From JADKAV01 sp037045455 (GTDB lineage: Bacteria > Actinomycetota > Actinomycetes > S36-B12 > UBA10799): a DNA stretch of 64,000 bases. Below are positions 34,260 to 42,966 of the stretch, piece after piece. Each line of letters begins with the position of its first letter. The stretch's first letter is position 1. The notes under the pieces were generated by a model, which did no database searches, was not told where the DNA came from, and saw only the letters and a program-made list of their open reading frames with translations. The stretch lies in the NCBI GenBank assembly GCA_037045455.1, contig JBAOIN010000012.1, positions 248,001 to 312,000 of the forward strand. Reading direction: 5' to 3'. A program made the translations under genes and the position numbers.

Positions 34260-35036
34260 ATGAATCCTCTGGTCACTGCGTGGCACGACGCGATCTCGGC
34301 CTTCAGCACGACGGTCTCGGAGATCCCGGATGAGGCGTTCGCGCAACCGTCGCTGCTGCCCGGCTGGACAGTCGGTGACATCGTGGCGCACACCGCGGCG
34401 CTGGAGCACGAGCTCGCCAGTGGTGAGATCCCCGCGCACGAGCCGGACTGGGACGCGCTGCCGCATGCCGACGATCTCTTCTCGCGCTATACCGAGATCG
34501 GGGTCGATCTGCGCCGGGGCTGGTCGCCGCAGCAGTTGCGCGCGGATCTTTCGGAGGCGGTGGCGGCGCGGGTGTTCGACGACATCGACGACAACGCGCC
34601 GATCACCGGGATCGGGGGAATGCCCCTCACGTTCGGCAAGCAGATGCGGATGCGCTGCTTTGACATCGTCCTGCACGACCTGGACCTGCGCGATGCGCTC
34701 GGGATGACCGGGCCGGTGTTGGGGGACGGGGCGCGGGTCTGTGCCGAACAGATCGCCGGCGGTCTGGGCTACGTGTGGGTGAAGCGGGCCGGCGCCCAAC
34801 CAGGGCAGGTGCTGCACGTCGTGGTGCCGGACTGGATCGACGCCTGGGTTGGCGTGAGTGAGGATGGCCGTGGCCACTTCGTGGAGCCAGGCGAGGCCAC
34901 AGTGACCGTCACGATCCCGCAGTTGCAGTTCCTGCGGCTGGGGTCCGGTAGGCGCGGAGACACCGGTGCGGCTGAAGTGGCCGGCGATGCGGAGCTGGGA
35001 CGCAAGGTGTTGGCCGGGTTGAACGTCGCGCCTTAG
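34260..35036 (+). CDS. maleylpyruvate isomerase / mycothiol-dependent DinB-type protein
   Basis: A 258-residue protein of the MDMPI (TIGR03083) family. The N-terminal four-helix bundle shows LVTAWHDAISAFSTTVSEIP, LPGWTVGDIVAHTAALEHEL with the metal-ligand His, and MRMRCFDIVLHDLDLRDALG with further His. A C-terminal SCP2-like domain follows. Members use mycothiol as cofactor, consistent with an actinobacterium; the substrate is unknown. TAGCGT lies seven bases before the ATG, so it is probably leaderless. It converges on the E2 gene with a 4-base overlap of the 3' ends. Confidence 0.86.
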   Translation: MNPLVTAWHDAISAFSTTVSEIPDEAFAQPSLLPGWTVGDIVAHTAALEHELASGEIPAHEPDWDALPHADDLFSRYTEIGVDLRRGWSPQQLRADLSEAVAARVFDDIDDNAPITGIGGMPLTFGKQMRMRCFDIVLHDLDLRDALGMTGPVLGDGARVCAEQIAGGLGYVWVKRAGAQPGQVLHVVVPDWIDAWVGVSEDGRGHFVEPGEATVTVTIPQLQFLRLGSGRRGDTGAAEVAGDAELGRKVLAGLNVAP

Positions 35037-36238
35037 CCGGCCATCCCGACCGCCGGGTCGTGCAGGAAGTCCGCGATCCGTCGCAACGCGCGCGACCCCA
35101 ACTCCCCGTCCACGCAGCGGTGGTCGAAGGACAGCGTCAGCGTCACCACCGGCCGCGGGACCACTGCACCGTCGACCACCCAGGCCCGCTCGACCACACG
35201 CCCCAGGCACAGGATGGCCACGTGCCCCGGCGGCAGGATGGGGGTGCCGCCGTCGACACCGAAGACCCCGACGTTGGTCAACGAAATCGTGGTGCCGCTG
35301 AAGTCGGCCGGCTGCAAAGCGCCGCTTCGAGCAGCCTCTGTGACGGTGGCGATGTTCTCGGCCAGGTCGAGCAAAGAACCAGAGGCCACGCGTGGCACCA
35401 GCAGCCCACGCTCGGTCGCGACGGCCATGCCCAGCCCGACCTCGGAATGCCGGATCACGACCTCGGCTGAGGCATCGAACGTGGCATTGATGCCCGGGTA
35501 TGTGCGCGCTGCGTCGGCGAGCGCGTAGGCCGCAAGAACCGTGGGCGACCATTTCAGGTCGGGGTGTTTGTCATGCAGGCGGTCCAGGAATCGCATGGAC
35601 TCAGACACCTCGACGTCCAGCCACTCCGTGACGTGCGGTGCGGAAAACGCCGACTCCACCATCGCCCGTGCCATGGCGCGCATCACGCCGCGCACGGGGA
35701 TGACTTGGGCAGAGTCCGTGCGCTGTGAGGCGGCTCGCTCCACATCCGCTCGCGTCACGACGCCGCCGGGTCCGGTCGGGTCGATGGCGGCGAGATCCAC
35801 ACCCAGCGTCTTCGCAAGCCGCCGGACTGGCGGCTTGGTCCGCGCCCGCGGTTCCTGATGCGCCAACTTCTCCTCGGTGGACCGAGCTACCTCGAAGCCC
35901 CCGTGTCGCACCGGCTTGGTCTGCGCCCCAGGTGGGCCGACTGTCCGGCGCCGCCGCCGCACCGGCTTCTCCTCCGACGTGCCATACCCGACCAACACCG
36001 GCTCCCGGGTCTGCACCGTCACGAGGTCGCCGCCCACGGGCACCACGTCACCGGGTTTGGCGTGCAACTCCTCCACCGTGCCCTCGAACGGGCTCGGCAG
36101 TTCCACCAGCGCCTTTGCCGTCTCGATCTCGCACAGCATCTGGTTGACGTCGACGTGCTGGCCGGGCTCGACCAACCAGCGCACGATCTCGGCCTCGGTC
36201 AGCCCCTCCCCCACGTCGGGCAGTTGGAACGTTGCCAT
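35033..36238 (-). CDS. branched-chain 2-oxoacid dehydrogenase E2 (dihydrolipoamide acyltransferase)
   Basis: A 401-residue E2. The N-terminal lipoyl domain has lipoylated Lys in CEIETAKALVELPSPFEGTV. A short Arg/Pro linker leads to the peripheral subunit-binding domain (PPVRRLAKTLGVDLAAIDPT, GPGGVVTRADVERA). The C-terminal acyltransferase has VGLGMAVATERGLLVPRVAS, the GVFGVDGGTPILPPG active region and catalytic His-Asp in LSFDHRCVDGELGSRALRRI. It transfers the acyl group to CoA. It follows E1-beta with no gap, completing the E1a-E1b-E2 order of BCKDH operons. The single lipoyl domain and E1 split favour a BCKDH-type over a housekeeping PDH role. No E3 is here. Confidence 0.92.
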   Translation of the reverse strand: MATFQLPDVGEGLTEAEIVRWLVEPGQHVDVNQMLCEIETAKALVELPSPFEGTVEELHAKPGDVVPVGGDLVTVQTREPVLVGYGTSEEKPVRRRRRTVGPPGAQTKPVRHGGFEVARSTEEKLAHQEPRARTKPPVRRLAKTLGVDLAAIDPTGPGGVVTRADVERAASQRTDSAQVIPVRGVMRAMARAMVESAFSAPHVTEWLDVEVSESMRFLDRLHDKHPDLKWSPTVLAAYALADAARTYPGINATFDASAEVVIRHSEVGLGMAVATERGLLVPRVASGSLLDLAENIATVTEAARSGALQPADFSGTTISLTNVGVFGVDGGTPILPPGHVAILCLGRVVERAWVVDGAVVPRPVVTLTLSFDHRCVDGELGSRALRRIADFLHDPAVGMAG

Positions 36239-37213
36239 CTAAAACCCCCGCACGGTGTCGACTGCGTCCAGGATCCGGTTCACGTCCGGCAGGTAGAACT
36301 TCTCCAGGCGGCTGGGCGGGTACGGCGCGTGCGGGGCGCCGACGCGCAGGACGGGCGCTTCCAGGTCGAAGAAGCACTCCTGCTGGATGCGGGCGACCAG
36401 TTCCGCGCCGAGGCCGGAGAACACCGGCGCCTCGTGCACCACAACACAACGCCCGGTGCGCCGCACGGAATCGAACACGGGCGGCAGATCCAGCGGCGAC
36501 AAGGTCCGCAGATCGATGACTTCCAGGGACACGCCGTCCTCCTCGTCGGCCAGGCCGGCGGCTTCCAAGCAGGTCCGCACCATGGGCCCGTAACAGAGCA
36601 CGGTCGCATCGACCCCGGCTCGGACCACCCGCGACTGGAACAACGACTCCGCGACCTGCCCGAGTTCGGCCTTGTCCCAATAACGCCGCTTGGGTTCCAG
36701 GAAGATGACCGGGTCGTCGCAGTCGATAGCCTCTCGCAGCATCTGGTAGCCGTCGCGAGCATGCGAGGGCGAGACGATGCGCAAGCCCGCGGTATGGGCG
36801 AAGTAGGCCTCGATCGATTCGCTGTGGTGCTCCACAGCACCGATCCCGCCGCCGTACGGAATCCGGATCGTCACCGGTAGTTTCGCCATCCCCCCGGAAC
36901 GCGCGTGGTACTTGGCCAGTTGCGTGGTGATCTGGTCGTACGCGGGAAAGACGAAACCGTCGAACTGGATCTCGCACACCGGCCGGAAGCCGCGCATCGC
37001 CAGCCCTATAGCGCTACCGATGATTCCGCTCTCGGACAACGGGGTGTCGATCACGCGGTCGTCCCCGAACTTCGCGTGCAGGCCGTCGGTCACCCGGAAT
37101 ACACCGCCCAGGCGTCCCACATCCTCGCCCATGACCAGCACGCGGTCGTCGCCGTCCAGGGCGTCGAGTAGCGCCTGATTGAGTGCCGCCGCCAGCGTGA
37201 CCAGTTCACCCAT
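36239..37213 (-). CDS. 2-oxoacid dehydrogenase E1 beta subunit
   Basis: A 324-residue transketolase-like subunit with ALLDALDGDDRVLVMGEDVG, GVFRVTDGLHAKFGDDRVID, TPLSESGIIGSAIGLAMRGF, EIQFDGFVFPAYDQITTQLA and GRCVVVHEAPVFSGLGAELV. With E1 alpha it decarboxylates branched-chain 2-oxoacids and acylates the E2 lipoyl arm. ATG 37213 overlaps the E1-alpha stop by 8 bases. The three genes look like a single minus-strand operon, supplying isovaleryl-, isobutyryl- and 2-methylbutyryl-CoA that could feed the acyl-CoA locus 8 kb away. Confidence 0.93.
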   Translation of the reverse strand: MGELVTLAAALNQALLDALDGDDRVLVMGEDVGRLGGVFRVTDGLHAKFGDDRVIDTPLSESGIIGSAIGLAMRGFRPVCEIQFDGFVFPAYDQITTQLAKYHARSGGMAKLPVTIRIPYGGGIGAVEHHSESIEAYFAHTAGLRIVSPSHARDGYQMLREAIDCDDPVIFLEPKRRYWDKAELGQVAESLFQSRVVRAGVDATVLCYGPMVRTCLEAAGLADEEDGVSLEVIDLRTLSPLDLPPVFDSVRRTGRCVVVHEAPVFSGLGAELVARIQQECFFDLEAPVLRVGAPHAPYPPSRLEKFYLPDVNRILDAVDTVRGF

Positions 37214-38255
37214 CGCCGAGGTACTCCTGCCACCAGGCTCGCTCCTGATCCACCAGCGGATGCGGCCCGGCATAGACGTGCGCGAACATGTCCTCCGGCG
37301 GGGGATCGGGCAGCGAGCGGCACTCCTGGCGCAGCCGCTCGGCGAGTTCCGTGGCCTCAGCTTCCACCGCCTCGGTGAACGCCATGTCCGCGGCACCCGA
37401 CCGCAGCAGGTAGGCCCGGACACGTTCGATGGGGTCCTTCAGCCGCCACTGCTCGAGTTCCTCCTCGACCCGATAACGGCTCGGGTCGTCGGACGTCGTG
37501 TGAGCGCCCATCCGGTAGGTGAATGCCTCGATCAGGCTCGGGCCCTCACCCGCCCGGGCGCGCGCGAGGGCCCAGCGGGACACGGCCAGCACCGCGAGCA
37601 CGTCGTTGCCATCGACCCGGATGCCCGGGAACCCGAAACCCTGCGCGCGCCGGTACAGCGGGATCTTCGTCTGCCGGCTCAATGGTTGCGAGATCGCCCA
37701 CTGGTTGTTCTGGCAGAAGAACACCACTGGCGCGTCGTTGACCGCCGCCCAGACGAAGGCCTCGTTCACGTCGCCCTGGCTGGAGGCGCCGTCGCCGAAG
37801 AAGCTCAGGACGGCGGTCCGCGCCTCGTCGCGTTGCACCCCCATGGCATAACCGACGGCGTGCAGCGTCTGGTCACCGATGACGATCGTGGGCAGTGCGA
37901 AGTTGTGCTCGGCAGGGTCGTAGCCGCCGTTGGTCACGCCTCGGAACAGCGCAAGCAGGCGGACCGGATTCACCCCGCGGCACCACGCCACGCCGTGCTC
38001 GCGATAGGTCGGGAAGACGTAGTCGTCGGGCTGCAGGGCACGGCCGGCGCCGACCTGCGCGGCCTCCTGTCCCAATAGCGGCGGCCACAGGCCGAGCTCC
38101 CCCTGTCGTTGCAGGGCGTGGGCCTCCAGGTCCACGCGTCGCACGAGCACCATGTCCCGGTAGAGCCCGCGCAATTCCTCCCCGGACTCCTCGAGGTCGT
38201 ATTCGTCATCGTGCAGGCGCTCGCCTTCGGGCGTGAGCAATTGCACCAAGTCCAT
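37206..38255 (-). CDS. 2-oxoacid dehydrogenase E1 alpha subunit
   Basis: A 349-residue thiamine-diphosphate-binding subunit. The TPP motif runs GDGASSQGDVNEAFVWAAVN through VVFFCQNNQWAISQPLSRQT. Upstream is YRDMVLVRRVDLEAHALQRQ and WPPLLGQEAAQVGAG; downstream is the phosphorylation-loop-like FTYRMGAHTTSDDPSRYR. ATG 38255 (MDLVQLLTPEGE) is preferred over a GTG twelve codons upstream. It is first in the E1a-E1b-E2 operon; the promoter must lie in the 38256-38636 gap. Confidence 0.92.
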   Translation of the reverse strand: MDLVQLLTPEGERLHDDEYDLEESGEELRGLYRDMVLVRRVDLEAHALQRQGELGLWPPLLGQEAAQVGAGRALQPDDYVFPTYREHGVAWCRGVNPVRLLALFRGVTNGGYDPAEHNFALPTIVIGDQTLHAVGYAMGVQRDEARTAVLSFFGDGASSQGDVNEAFVWAAVNDAPVVFFCQNNQWAISQPLSRQTKIPLYRRAQGFGFPGIRVDGNDVLAVLAVSRWALARARAGEGPSLIEAFTYRMGAHTTSDDPSRYRVEEELEQWRLKDPIERVRAYLLRSGAADMAFTEAVEAEATELAERLRQECRSLPDPPPEDMFAHVYAGPHPLVDQERAWWQEYLGDG

Positions 38256-38636
38256 GGGTGAAGGGTGCCCGGCCTTCTGCCGGTGACACATCGGCCGGAC
38301 GGTTGATCAGCAACGGGATCAGTGATGCGCCGTTCCCCAGTCCGTGGTGCCAGTGCCGGAGGGCTTACGGATGGCCTTTGCGAAACGGTACCCTCGTGGG
38401 TTCGCGAGTAGGCACCTAGTCAGCCGGGCGAGGGCGCGGACTTCGCGGCTCAGTCGATCTTGAGGGAACTTCTGCGGCTAGAGTCGATCAACTCGGGTAC
38501 GTGCTGGGCGACAGCCGTTCGATCGGCACGATCAGAAGCTGTTGTCGTCGCTTAACGGGTCTCGCGCGGGGTTGAGCCAACTGCCTCGTCCGCCACTACG
38601 CATCCGGCGAAACCCAGCGTCGGCGAGAGGATTCCA
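38256..38636. other. divergent intergenic region (BCKDH operon / GAF-ANTAR gene)
   Basis: This 380-base gap should hold promoters for both divergent units. I see short imperfect palindromes (TACCCTCGTGGGTTCGCGA near 38391) but no motif I can name, no gene and no clear repeat. A GAGAGGA sits 6 bases before ATG 38637 as a ribosome-binding site. Confidence 0.4.
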
Positions 38637-39338
38637 ATGATTGACAACACGATTACGCACGCCTTGGATCAAGTGGCCCGACAGCTGGGGGAGGCCCGCA
38701 GCGCCGACGAGGTGCTGGATTCCATCACGCTGGCGGTCCGGGAGTCGATCGACGAGATCGACCACGTCGGCATATCGATCACGCATCGCAATGGCAGGAT
38801 CGAGACGCGCAGCCGCACGGATGATCTCGTGCTCCAGCTGGACCAGTTGCAGTACGACCTGCGTGAGGGCCCCTGTCTCGATGCGATGTCGTCAGAGCAC
38901 GACGAGGATGTCATCCGGGTCGATCATCTGCAGGACGACCAGCGCTGGCCCCGCTATCGGCCGCAAGCCGTAGCGGCTGGGGTTCGCTCACAGATGGGTC
39001 TGCGGTTGTTCCGCGAGGACACGACCGTTGGCGGCTTGAATTTGTACTCGACCACCTCGGACGAGATCACCGATCAGGGCGAGGCGCTGGCTCGCCTGTT
39101 CGCGACCCATGCGGTGCTGGCTCTCGGCAGGGTCAATGTCGAGCAGTCTCTGAACACCGCTCTGGAGACCCGGACGTTGATCGGCCAAGCCACTGGGATT
39201 GTCATGGAGCGCTACGACCTCAGCGCCGATCGCGCCTTTGACTACTTGGTGCGCGTGAGTCAGTCGAGCAACATCAAGATCCGGGACGTGGCCGCCGAGA
39301 TGGTTCACGGACACGCCGGAAGGGTCGAGAGCGGTTGA
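38637..39338 (+). CDS. GAF-ANTAR RNA-binding antiterminator-type regulator
   Basis: A 233-residue protein with an N-terminal GAF domain (about 15-160; LRVGISITH-like strand DHVGISITHRNGRIETR, REGPCLDAM, GVRSQMGLRLFREDTTVGGL) and a C-terminal ANTAR domain (about 175-230; LETRTLIGQATGIVMERYDL then SADRAFDYLVRVSQSSNIKI). ANTAR proteins bind paired RNA hexaloops and prevent termination; the GAF domain senses a small ligand or redox state. Common in actinobacteria. It stands alone, followed by a palindromic repeat, so its RNA targets are not visible here. Confidence 0.9.
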   Translation: MIDNTITHALDQVARQLGEARSADEVLDSITLAVRESIDEIDHVGISITHRNGRIETRSRTDDLVLQLDQLQYDLREGPCLDAMSSEHDEDVIRVDHLQDDQRWPRYRPQAVAAGVRSQMGLRLFREDTTVGGLNLYSTTSDEITDQGEALARLFATHAVLALGRVNVEQSLNTALETRTLIGQATGIVMERYDLSADRAFDYLVRVSQSSNIKIRDVAAEMVHGHAGRVESG

Positions 39339-39393
39339 GGCCAGGGTCACGGGTCTGACCGAACGTTCTGCGGCCCGGGCACGGCCGACGCCG

Positions 39394-39461
39394 ATCCGTG
39401 AGCATGCTGGGCATCGGTTAGCGCGGCGGACGGGTCTTTGGCGCCCGGAACGCTCACGGAT
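39394..39461. repeat. 68-bp palindromic repeat, copy 1
   Basis: ATCCGTGAGCATGCTGGGC faces GCCCGGAACGCTCACGGAT around a CGGTTAGCGCGGCGGACGGG core. The same 68-bp element lies inverted at 48474-48541. A further GCCCGGAATGCTCACCGAT arm follows at 39462-39480. Confidence 0.75.
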
Positions 39462-39493
39462 GCCCGGAATGCTCACCGATTCAACCTGCTGCC

Positions 39494-40096
39494 CTACCCG
39501 CCGCCCAGCCGAGGTTTGTGCTCCAGATGCGCGAAGCCGTTGTAGGTGAGGTTCACCAAGTGCGCGACCACTTCGTCCTTCTCCGGCTTGCGCACGTCCA
39601 GCCACCACTGGCCGGTGACGGCAACCATGCCGACCAGCATCTGGGAGTACATCGGGGCGAGTTTGGTGTTGTACCCGCGGCTCTTGAACTGTTTGGCGAG
39701 CAGGTGCTCGACGTGCCCGGCGATGTCGACGATCAGGCTGGCGAAGTTGCCGGTCGGCACGGGGGAGTCCCGGACGAGGATCGCGAACCCGTCGGTGTCG
39801 CCCTCGATGTAGTCGAACAGCGCCGTGGCGGCCTGCTCCAGCAGCAGCCTGGGGTGGTCCCCGGTGAGGCTGTCCGTGATGAGTTTGAGCAGCGCCTGCA
39901 TCTCACGGTCGACGATGACGGCGTAGAGCCCTTCCTTGCCGCCGAAGTGCTCGTACACGACCGGTTTGGAGACCTCGGCGGCCCCGGCGATCTCCTCGAC
40001 GGTCACCGCCTCGTAACCGCGGGAGGCGAACAACTCCTTGCCCACGCTCAGCAACTGCTCGCGCCGCTGCTGAGCGGTCATGCGGATGCGGGTCAC
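39494..40096 (-). CDS. TetR-family regulator of the desaturase operon
   Basis: A 200-residue TetR regulator with the helix-turn-helix in QLLSVGKELFASRGYEAVTV through GAAEVSKPVVYEHFGGKEGL. The ligand domain ends in an aromatic-rich segment (VTGQWWLDVRKPEKDE). It lies 4 bases downstream of the desaturase gene on the same strand. Together they form an operon whose promoter has a TACGCATCCGTA palindrome. It probably senses fatty acyl chains and controls membrane unsaturation; that is inference from position. Confidence 0.88.
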   Translation of the reverse strand: MTRIRMTAQQRREQLLSVGKELFASRGYEAVTVEEIAGAAEVSKPVVYEHFGGKEGLYAVIVDREMQALLKLITDSLTGDHPRLLLEQAATALFDYIEGDTDGFAILVRDSPVPTGNFASLIVDIAGHVEHLLAKQFKSRGYNTKLAPMYSQMLVGMVAVTGQWWLDVRKPEKDEVVAHLVNLTYNGFAHLEHKPRLGGG

Positions 40097-40100
40097 CCGA

Positions 40101-41024
40101 CTATTCTGTCGGGCGCAGCTTTGCCGCGATGCGCTCGGGCTTGGGCCATTTGACGTTGTACACCCAGCCGCGGCCCTCGGCGAACCTGATCATCGCGGCG
40201 GAAGGGTCCACCTGCCGGGGCAGCACTCCGTGCCGGGCGCTGGTGGGCTCGGCGTGGTGGAAGTTGTGCCACGACTCACCCAGGCTGGGCAGCGCCAGCC
40301 AGGCGGCGTTGCGGGATTCGTCGCGGCTGACGAACGGCTTCTTGCCCCAGATGTGGCAGACCGAGTTGATGCTCCACGTGACGTGGTGGACCAGTGCGAT
40401 GCGGACGAGCCCGGCCCAGAAGAACGCGGTCAGCGCGCCCTGCCACGACCAAGTCAGCAGCCCGCCCAGCACGGCCGGCAACGCGAAGGTTGCCAGCACG
40501 AACCAGCCGAAGTTGCGCGACAGCCGCGAGGTGAGCGGGTCCTTGAGCATGTCCGGCGCCCAGCGCCGGGCATCGATCGGCTCCTGCGCGATGAGCCAGC
40601 CGATGTGGGCCCAGACGAAACCCTTGGTCACCGCCCACGCGCCGGTGCCGTACCGCCAGGGGGAGTGCGGGTCGTCGGCTTCGTCGGAGTTTGCGTGGTG
40701 CTTGCGGTGTCCCGCGACCCAGGAGGAGATCGACCCTTCCAGCGCCAGGGAACCGGAGACACCGAGCAGCGCGGCGACCCAGGGTCGTGCTTTGAACGAG
40801 CCGTGGGTGAAGTAGCGGTGATAGCCGATCGTGATGCCCGCGGCTGTGATCAGGTACAGGATCACGCCCAGCGTGATGTCCAGCCAAGAGATCCAGTGGT
40901 TCCACGCGACCGGGATGGCGGCGATCAAGGCCGCCAGGGGAAGCGCGATGATCAGGGCCACAGCGCTGCGGCCGAGGAACGTGGGCTCCGGCGGCCGGGT
41001 GTACTGCTGCTCGGCGATGGCCAT
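40101..41024 (-). CDS. membrane acyl-CoA/acyl-lipid desaturase
   Basis: A 307-residue integral membrane di-iron desaturase with the three histidine boxes: GYHRYFTHGSF (HxxxxH), GHRKHHANSD (HxxHH) and SWHNFHHAEPTSARHG (HxxHH). Four transmembrane segments are evident (AVALIIALPLAALIAAIPVA; LGVILYLITAAGITIG). It lacks an N-terminal ferredoxin or C-terminal cytochrome b5 domain, so electrons come from a separate reductase. The likely product is a delta-9 unsaturated acyl chain. GGGAG lies just upstream of the ATG. The promoter has an operator in its spacer. Confidence 0.92.
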   Translation of the reverse strand: MAIAEQQYTRPPEPTFLGRSAVALIIALPLAALIAAIPVAWNHWISWLDITLGVILYLITAAGITIGYHRYFTHGSFKARPWVAALLGVSGSLALEGSISSWVAGHRKHHANSDEADDPHSPWRYGTGAWAVTKGFVWAHIGWLIAQEPIDARRWAPDMLKDPLTSRLSRNFGWFVLATFALPAVLGGLLTWSWQGALTAFFWAGLVRIALVHHVTWSINSVCHIWGKKPFVSRDESRNAAWLALPSLGESWHNFHHAEPTSARHGVLPRQVDPSAAMIRFAEGRGWVYNVKWPKPERIAAKLRPTE

Positions 41025-41055
41025 GTGAACTCCCTACGGGTGCTGAACTTACTTC

Positions 41056-41086
41056 ACCGTAACTTACGCATCCGTAGGTTTGTCAA
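41056..41086 (-). promoter_or_regulatory. desaturase promoter with operator in the -35/-10 spacer
   Basis: On the minus strand, consensus -35 TTGACA (41086-41081) is followed by CCTACGGATGCGTAAG, an inverted repeat centred between 41070 and 41071, then TACGGT (41061-41056) as a possible -10 with a long 19-bp spacer. A TetR dimer here would block the promoter. The -35 overlaps the end of the anti-sigma gene. Confidence 0.6.
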
Positions 41087-41757
41087 GCGAGGGTGCCGCG
41101 CATCACCGTGGCGCCGGAGTGCCCGGGGTTTCCGTCCAGGGGTTCGTCGGAGATGTCGACGGCATTGAATGTCTGTAGATCCACGCCCTGGGGCACCGGG
41201 AACGTGGCTTCGGTCTGACCCGGGCTCAACGTGCCCAGCGCGACCAGCCCCATGTTCTTCTCGTCAAGCAGCCAGACTTCGTAGAAGCCCGCCGGGTTGC
41301 TCACGCCGGTGGCCTTCACCGTGATGGTGTAGCCGCTGCCGGACTGGTTGAGGGTCGCCTCGGCATCGCCACGGTTCGGGTCTCCGGGCAGCGGCGTCAA
41401 CTGCGCTGAAGCGACGATCTGCTCGGGCGTGCCGCTGTTGTTGAGAGTCACGATGCCCGCGCCGATCAGGATGCCGGCGACCGTCGCGGCCACCAGCCCG
41501 AGCCAGCCCGGGAAACGACGCCGCATAGGCACCGGCTCGGTTGCGAGCTGCTCGGAGATGCGATCCCAGAGCTGCGGAGGGGGCGTCGCGAGCTGTGCAG
41601 GTCCACCGGACGCGCGCCCGATGTCGACAACGTCGCGTAGGGCGGCCAGTTCGCGGGAGCATTGGTCGCAGTGGGCGACGTGATCCGCGCCCGCGGGGTC
41701 GATGGCCTCACCGAGGGCGAGAAGGGCCAGTTCGTCGGGGTCACAGTGCGGCTGCAT
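41083..41757 (-). CDS. rskA: RskA-like anti-sigma factor
   Basis: A 224-residue anti-sigma factor. The cytosolic N-terminal zinc-associated anti-sigma domain has H-x3-C-x2-C in GADHVAHCDQCSRELAALRD. A single transmembrane helix (WLGLVAATVAGILIGAGIVT) at about 88-108 is followed by an extracytoplasmic RskA-type domain (YTITVKATGVSNPAGFYEVW, LLDEKNMGLVALGTL). It would hold the adjacent ECF sigma factor until regulated proteolysis. Its start overlaps the sigma gene by 17 bases. The symbol is by analogy with mycobacterial sigK-rskA. Confidence 0.85.
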   Translation of the reverse strand: MQPHCDPDELALLALGEAIDPAGADHVAHCDQCSRELAALRDVVDIGRASGGPAQLATPPPQLWDRISEQLATEPVPMRRRFPGWLGLVAATVAGILIGAGIVTLNNSGTPEQIVASAQLTPLPGDPNRGDAEATLNQSGSGYTITVKATGVSNPAGFYEVWLLDEKNMGLVALGTLSPGQTEATFPVPQGVDLQTFNAVDISDEPLDGNPGHSGATVMRGTLA

Positions 41758-42256
41758 GGGTCACCTCCAATCGCGCCCGCATCTTCACCAATGATCGCCG
41801 GATGTGGCTCTTGACCGTACCGAGTGGCATATCCAGCTTCTCGGCGATCTGTTGGTGGGTCAGATCGTCGAAGAAGGCCAGCCGGATGATCTGACCAGCA
41901 GGCTCGCCCAGTTCGTCGATCTCGTCGGCCACCGCGACCTGTCCCACCAGGTCCGGCTCATGGCTGGTTTCGGGGGTCAGCGCCACGGGCACGTCGCGCC
42001 GCTTGCGATGGAAGTCCGCCACTCGCCTGCGGGTGATGGCGAGCAACCACGCCGGCACGGCTCCGGCCTGCGGATCGAAGGTCGCACGGCTGCGCCAGGC
42101 GGAGATGAACACGGCCTGGGTGACGTCCTCAGCATCCGCGGCGGACGGCAGGGAGCGCAGAGCCACCGTGTAGACCAGCCGCGACCAGCGCTGGTAGGCC
42201 TCCGCCAGTGCGGACTCATCCCCCGCAGCAAGACGGTTTCCGACGTCGTCATGCAT
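41741..42256 (-). CDS. sigK: ECF sigma factor, SigK-like
   Basis: A 171-residue ECF sigma factor from ATG 42256. Region 2 has RLVYTVALRSLPSAADAEDV and TQAVFISAWRSRATFDPQAG; region 4 has LTHQQIAEKLDMPLGTVKSH then IRRSLVKMRARLE. The frame is open to an earlier ATG at 42307, but 42256 gives the family-typical N-terminus. Downstream is an RskA-like anti-sigma and upstream a fasciclin gene with a SigK-like promoter, the same trio as sigK-rskA-mpt70/83 in mycobacteria. Target genes therefore probably include the fasciclin protein. Confidence 0.88.
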   Translation of the reverse strand: MHDDVGNRLAAGDESALAEAYQRWSRLVYTVALRSLPSAADAEDVTQAVFISAWRSRATFDPQAGAVPAWLLAITRRRVADFHRKRRDVPVALTPETSHEPDLVGQVAVADEIDELGEPAGQIIRLAFFDDLTHQQIAEKLDMPLGTVKSHIRRSLVKMRARLEVTHAAAL

Positions 42257-42323
42257 GAAATGAGTTTCGCACATGGCGGAGGCCGCGCCAGCCGGCGAAG
42301 TGGCCACCGACCTGGTCCTGCGC

Positions 42324-42932
42324 TCAGCCCGCCGGGTTGAACGGCAGCAGCACGCGGTTGATGCCGTGCCCGATCTGGCGGTTGCCCTTGTTCACGTCAG
42401 CCTGGACGACGCGAGCGTTCTTCGTGATCGAGGCGCGGTCCTTGATGAACACCTTGCCTTTCTTCACGACCACGGTGAGGCGCTTGCCTTCGGCCGTCTT
42501 CAGCTTGGCGCCGTCGGACTTCGCGGCCTGCTTCGCAGTGATCGTTGCGCCCGGGACCACGTGATAGAGCAGGATCCGCTCGATTGTGTCAATCGGGAAG
42601 GCGCTGGCGATCGTGGTGAACGCGGCTTCCTCGTTCGCCGGCTTGGAGCCGGTCACTTGCGCGACCAGATTGATGAACGCCCGGTCCTGCGGCGCGAACG
42701 CGGTCACTCGCTTCTTGCCCTGGGTGAGCACTCCGACAGCGCTGTCCGGCTTGGCTGCCAGCACAGCCAGCACGGCCTCGGTGACCACGTCGTAGTCGCG
42801 GCTGTTGTTGTCGAACGTGCTGTCGTCGACCAGCACACCGGCCAACGGGTCGGTGCCCTGCTTGGCCATGGCCGGGGCGGCCATGCCAGCGCTCAGGGCG
42901 GCTGTTGCGGCTACTGCGGCGATCTTCTTCAT
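42324..42932 (-). CDS. secreted fasciclin (FAS1) domain protein, MPT70-like
   Basis: A 202-residue exported protein. The signal peptide is MKKIAAVAATAALSAGMAAP to AMA-K. The FAS1 domain follows with H1-type KKRVTAFAPQDRAFINLVAQ, LLYHVVPGATITAKQA and a terminal HGINRVLLPFNP (H2-type VIxxVLxP). FAS1 proteins mediate adhesion; the mycobacterial relatives MPT70/MPT83 are controlled by SigK. AAGGAG lies 7 bases before ATG 42932. A SigK-like promoter lies 35 to 63 bases upstream. Confidence 0.9.
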   Translation of the reverse strand: MKKIAAVAATAALSAGMAAPAMAKQGTDPLAGVLVDDSTFDNNSRDYDVVTEAVLAVLAAKPDSAVGVLTQGKKRVTAFAPQDRAFINLVAQVTGSKPANEEAAFTTIASAFPIDTIERILLYHVVPGATITAKQAAKSDGAKLKTAEGKRLTVVVKKGKVFIKDRASITKNARVVQADVNKGNRQIGHGINRVLLPFNPAG

Positions 42933-42966
42933 CGTTGCTCCTTGTGTCAGGGGTCTTTCACACAGG

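Noticed and set aside
41741..42307. Searched for a SigK-type autoregulatory promoter upstream of the sigma gene
   Set aside because: GCGAAAC is present near 42268 but no CATCC-like -35 lies 16-17 bases upstream.
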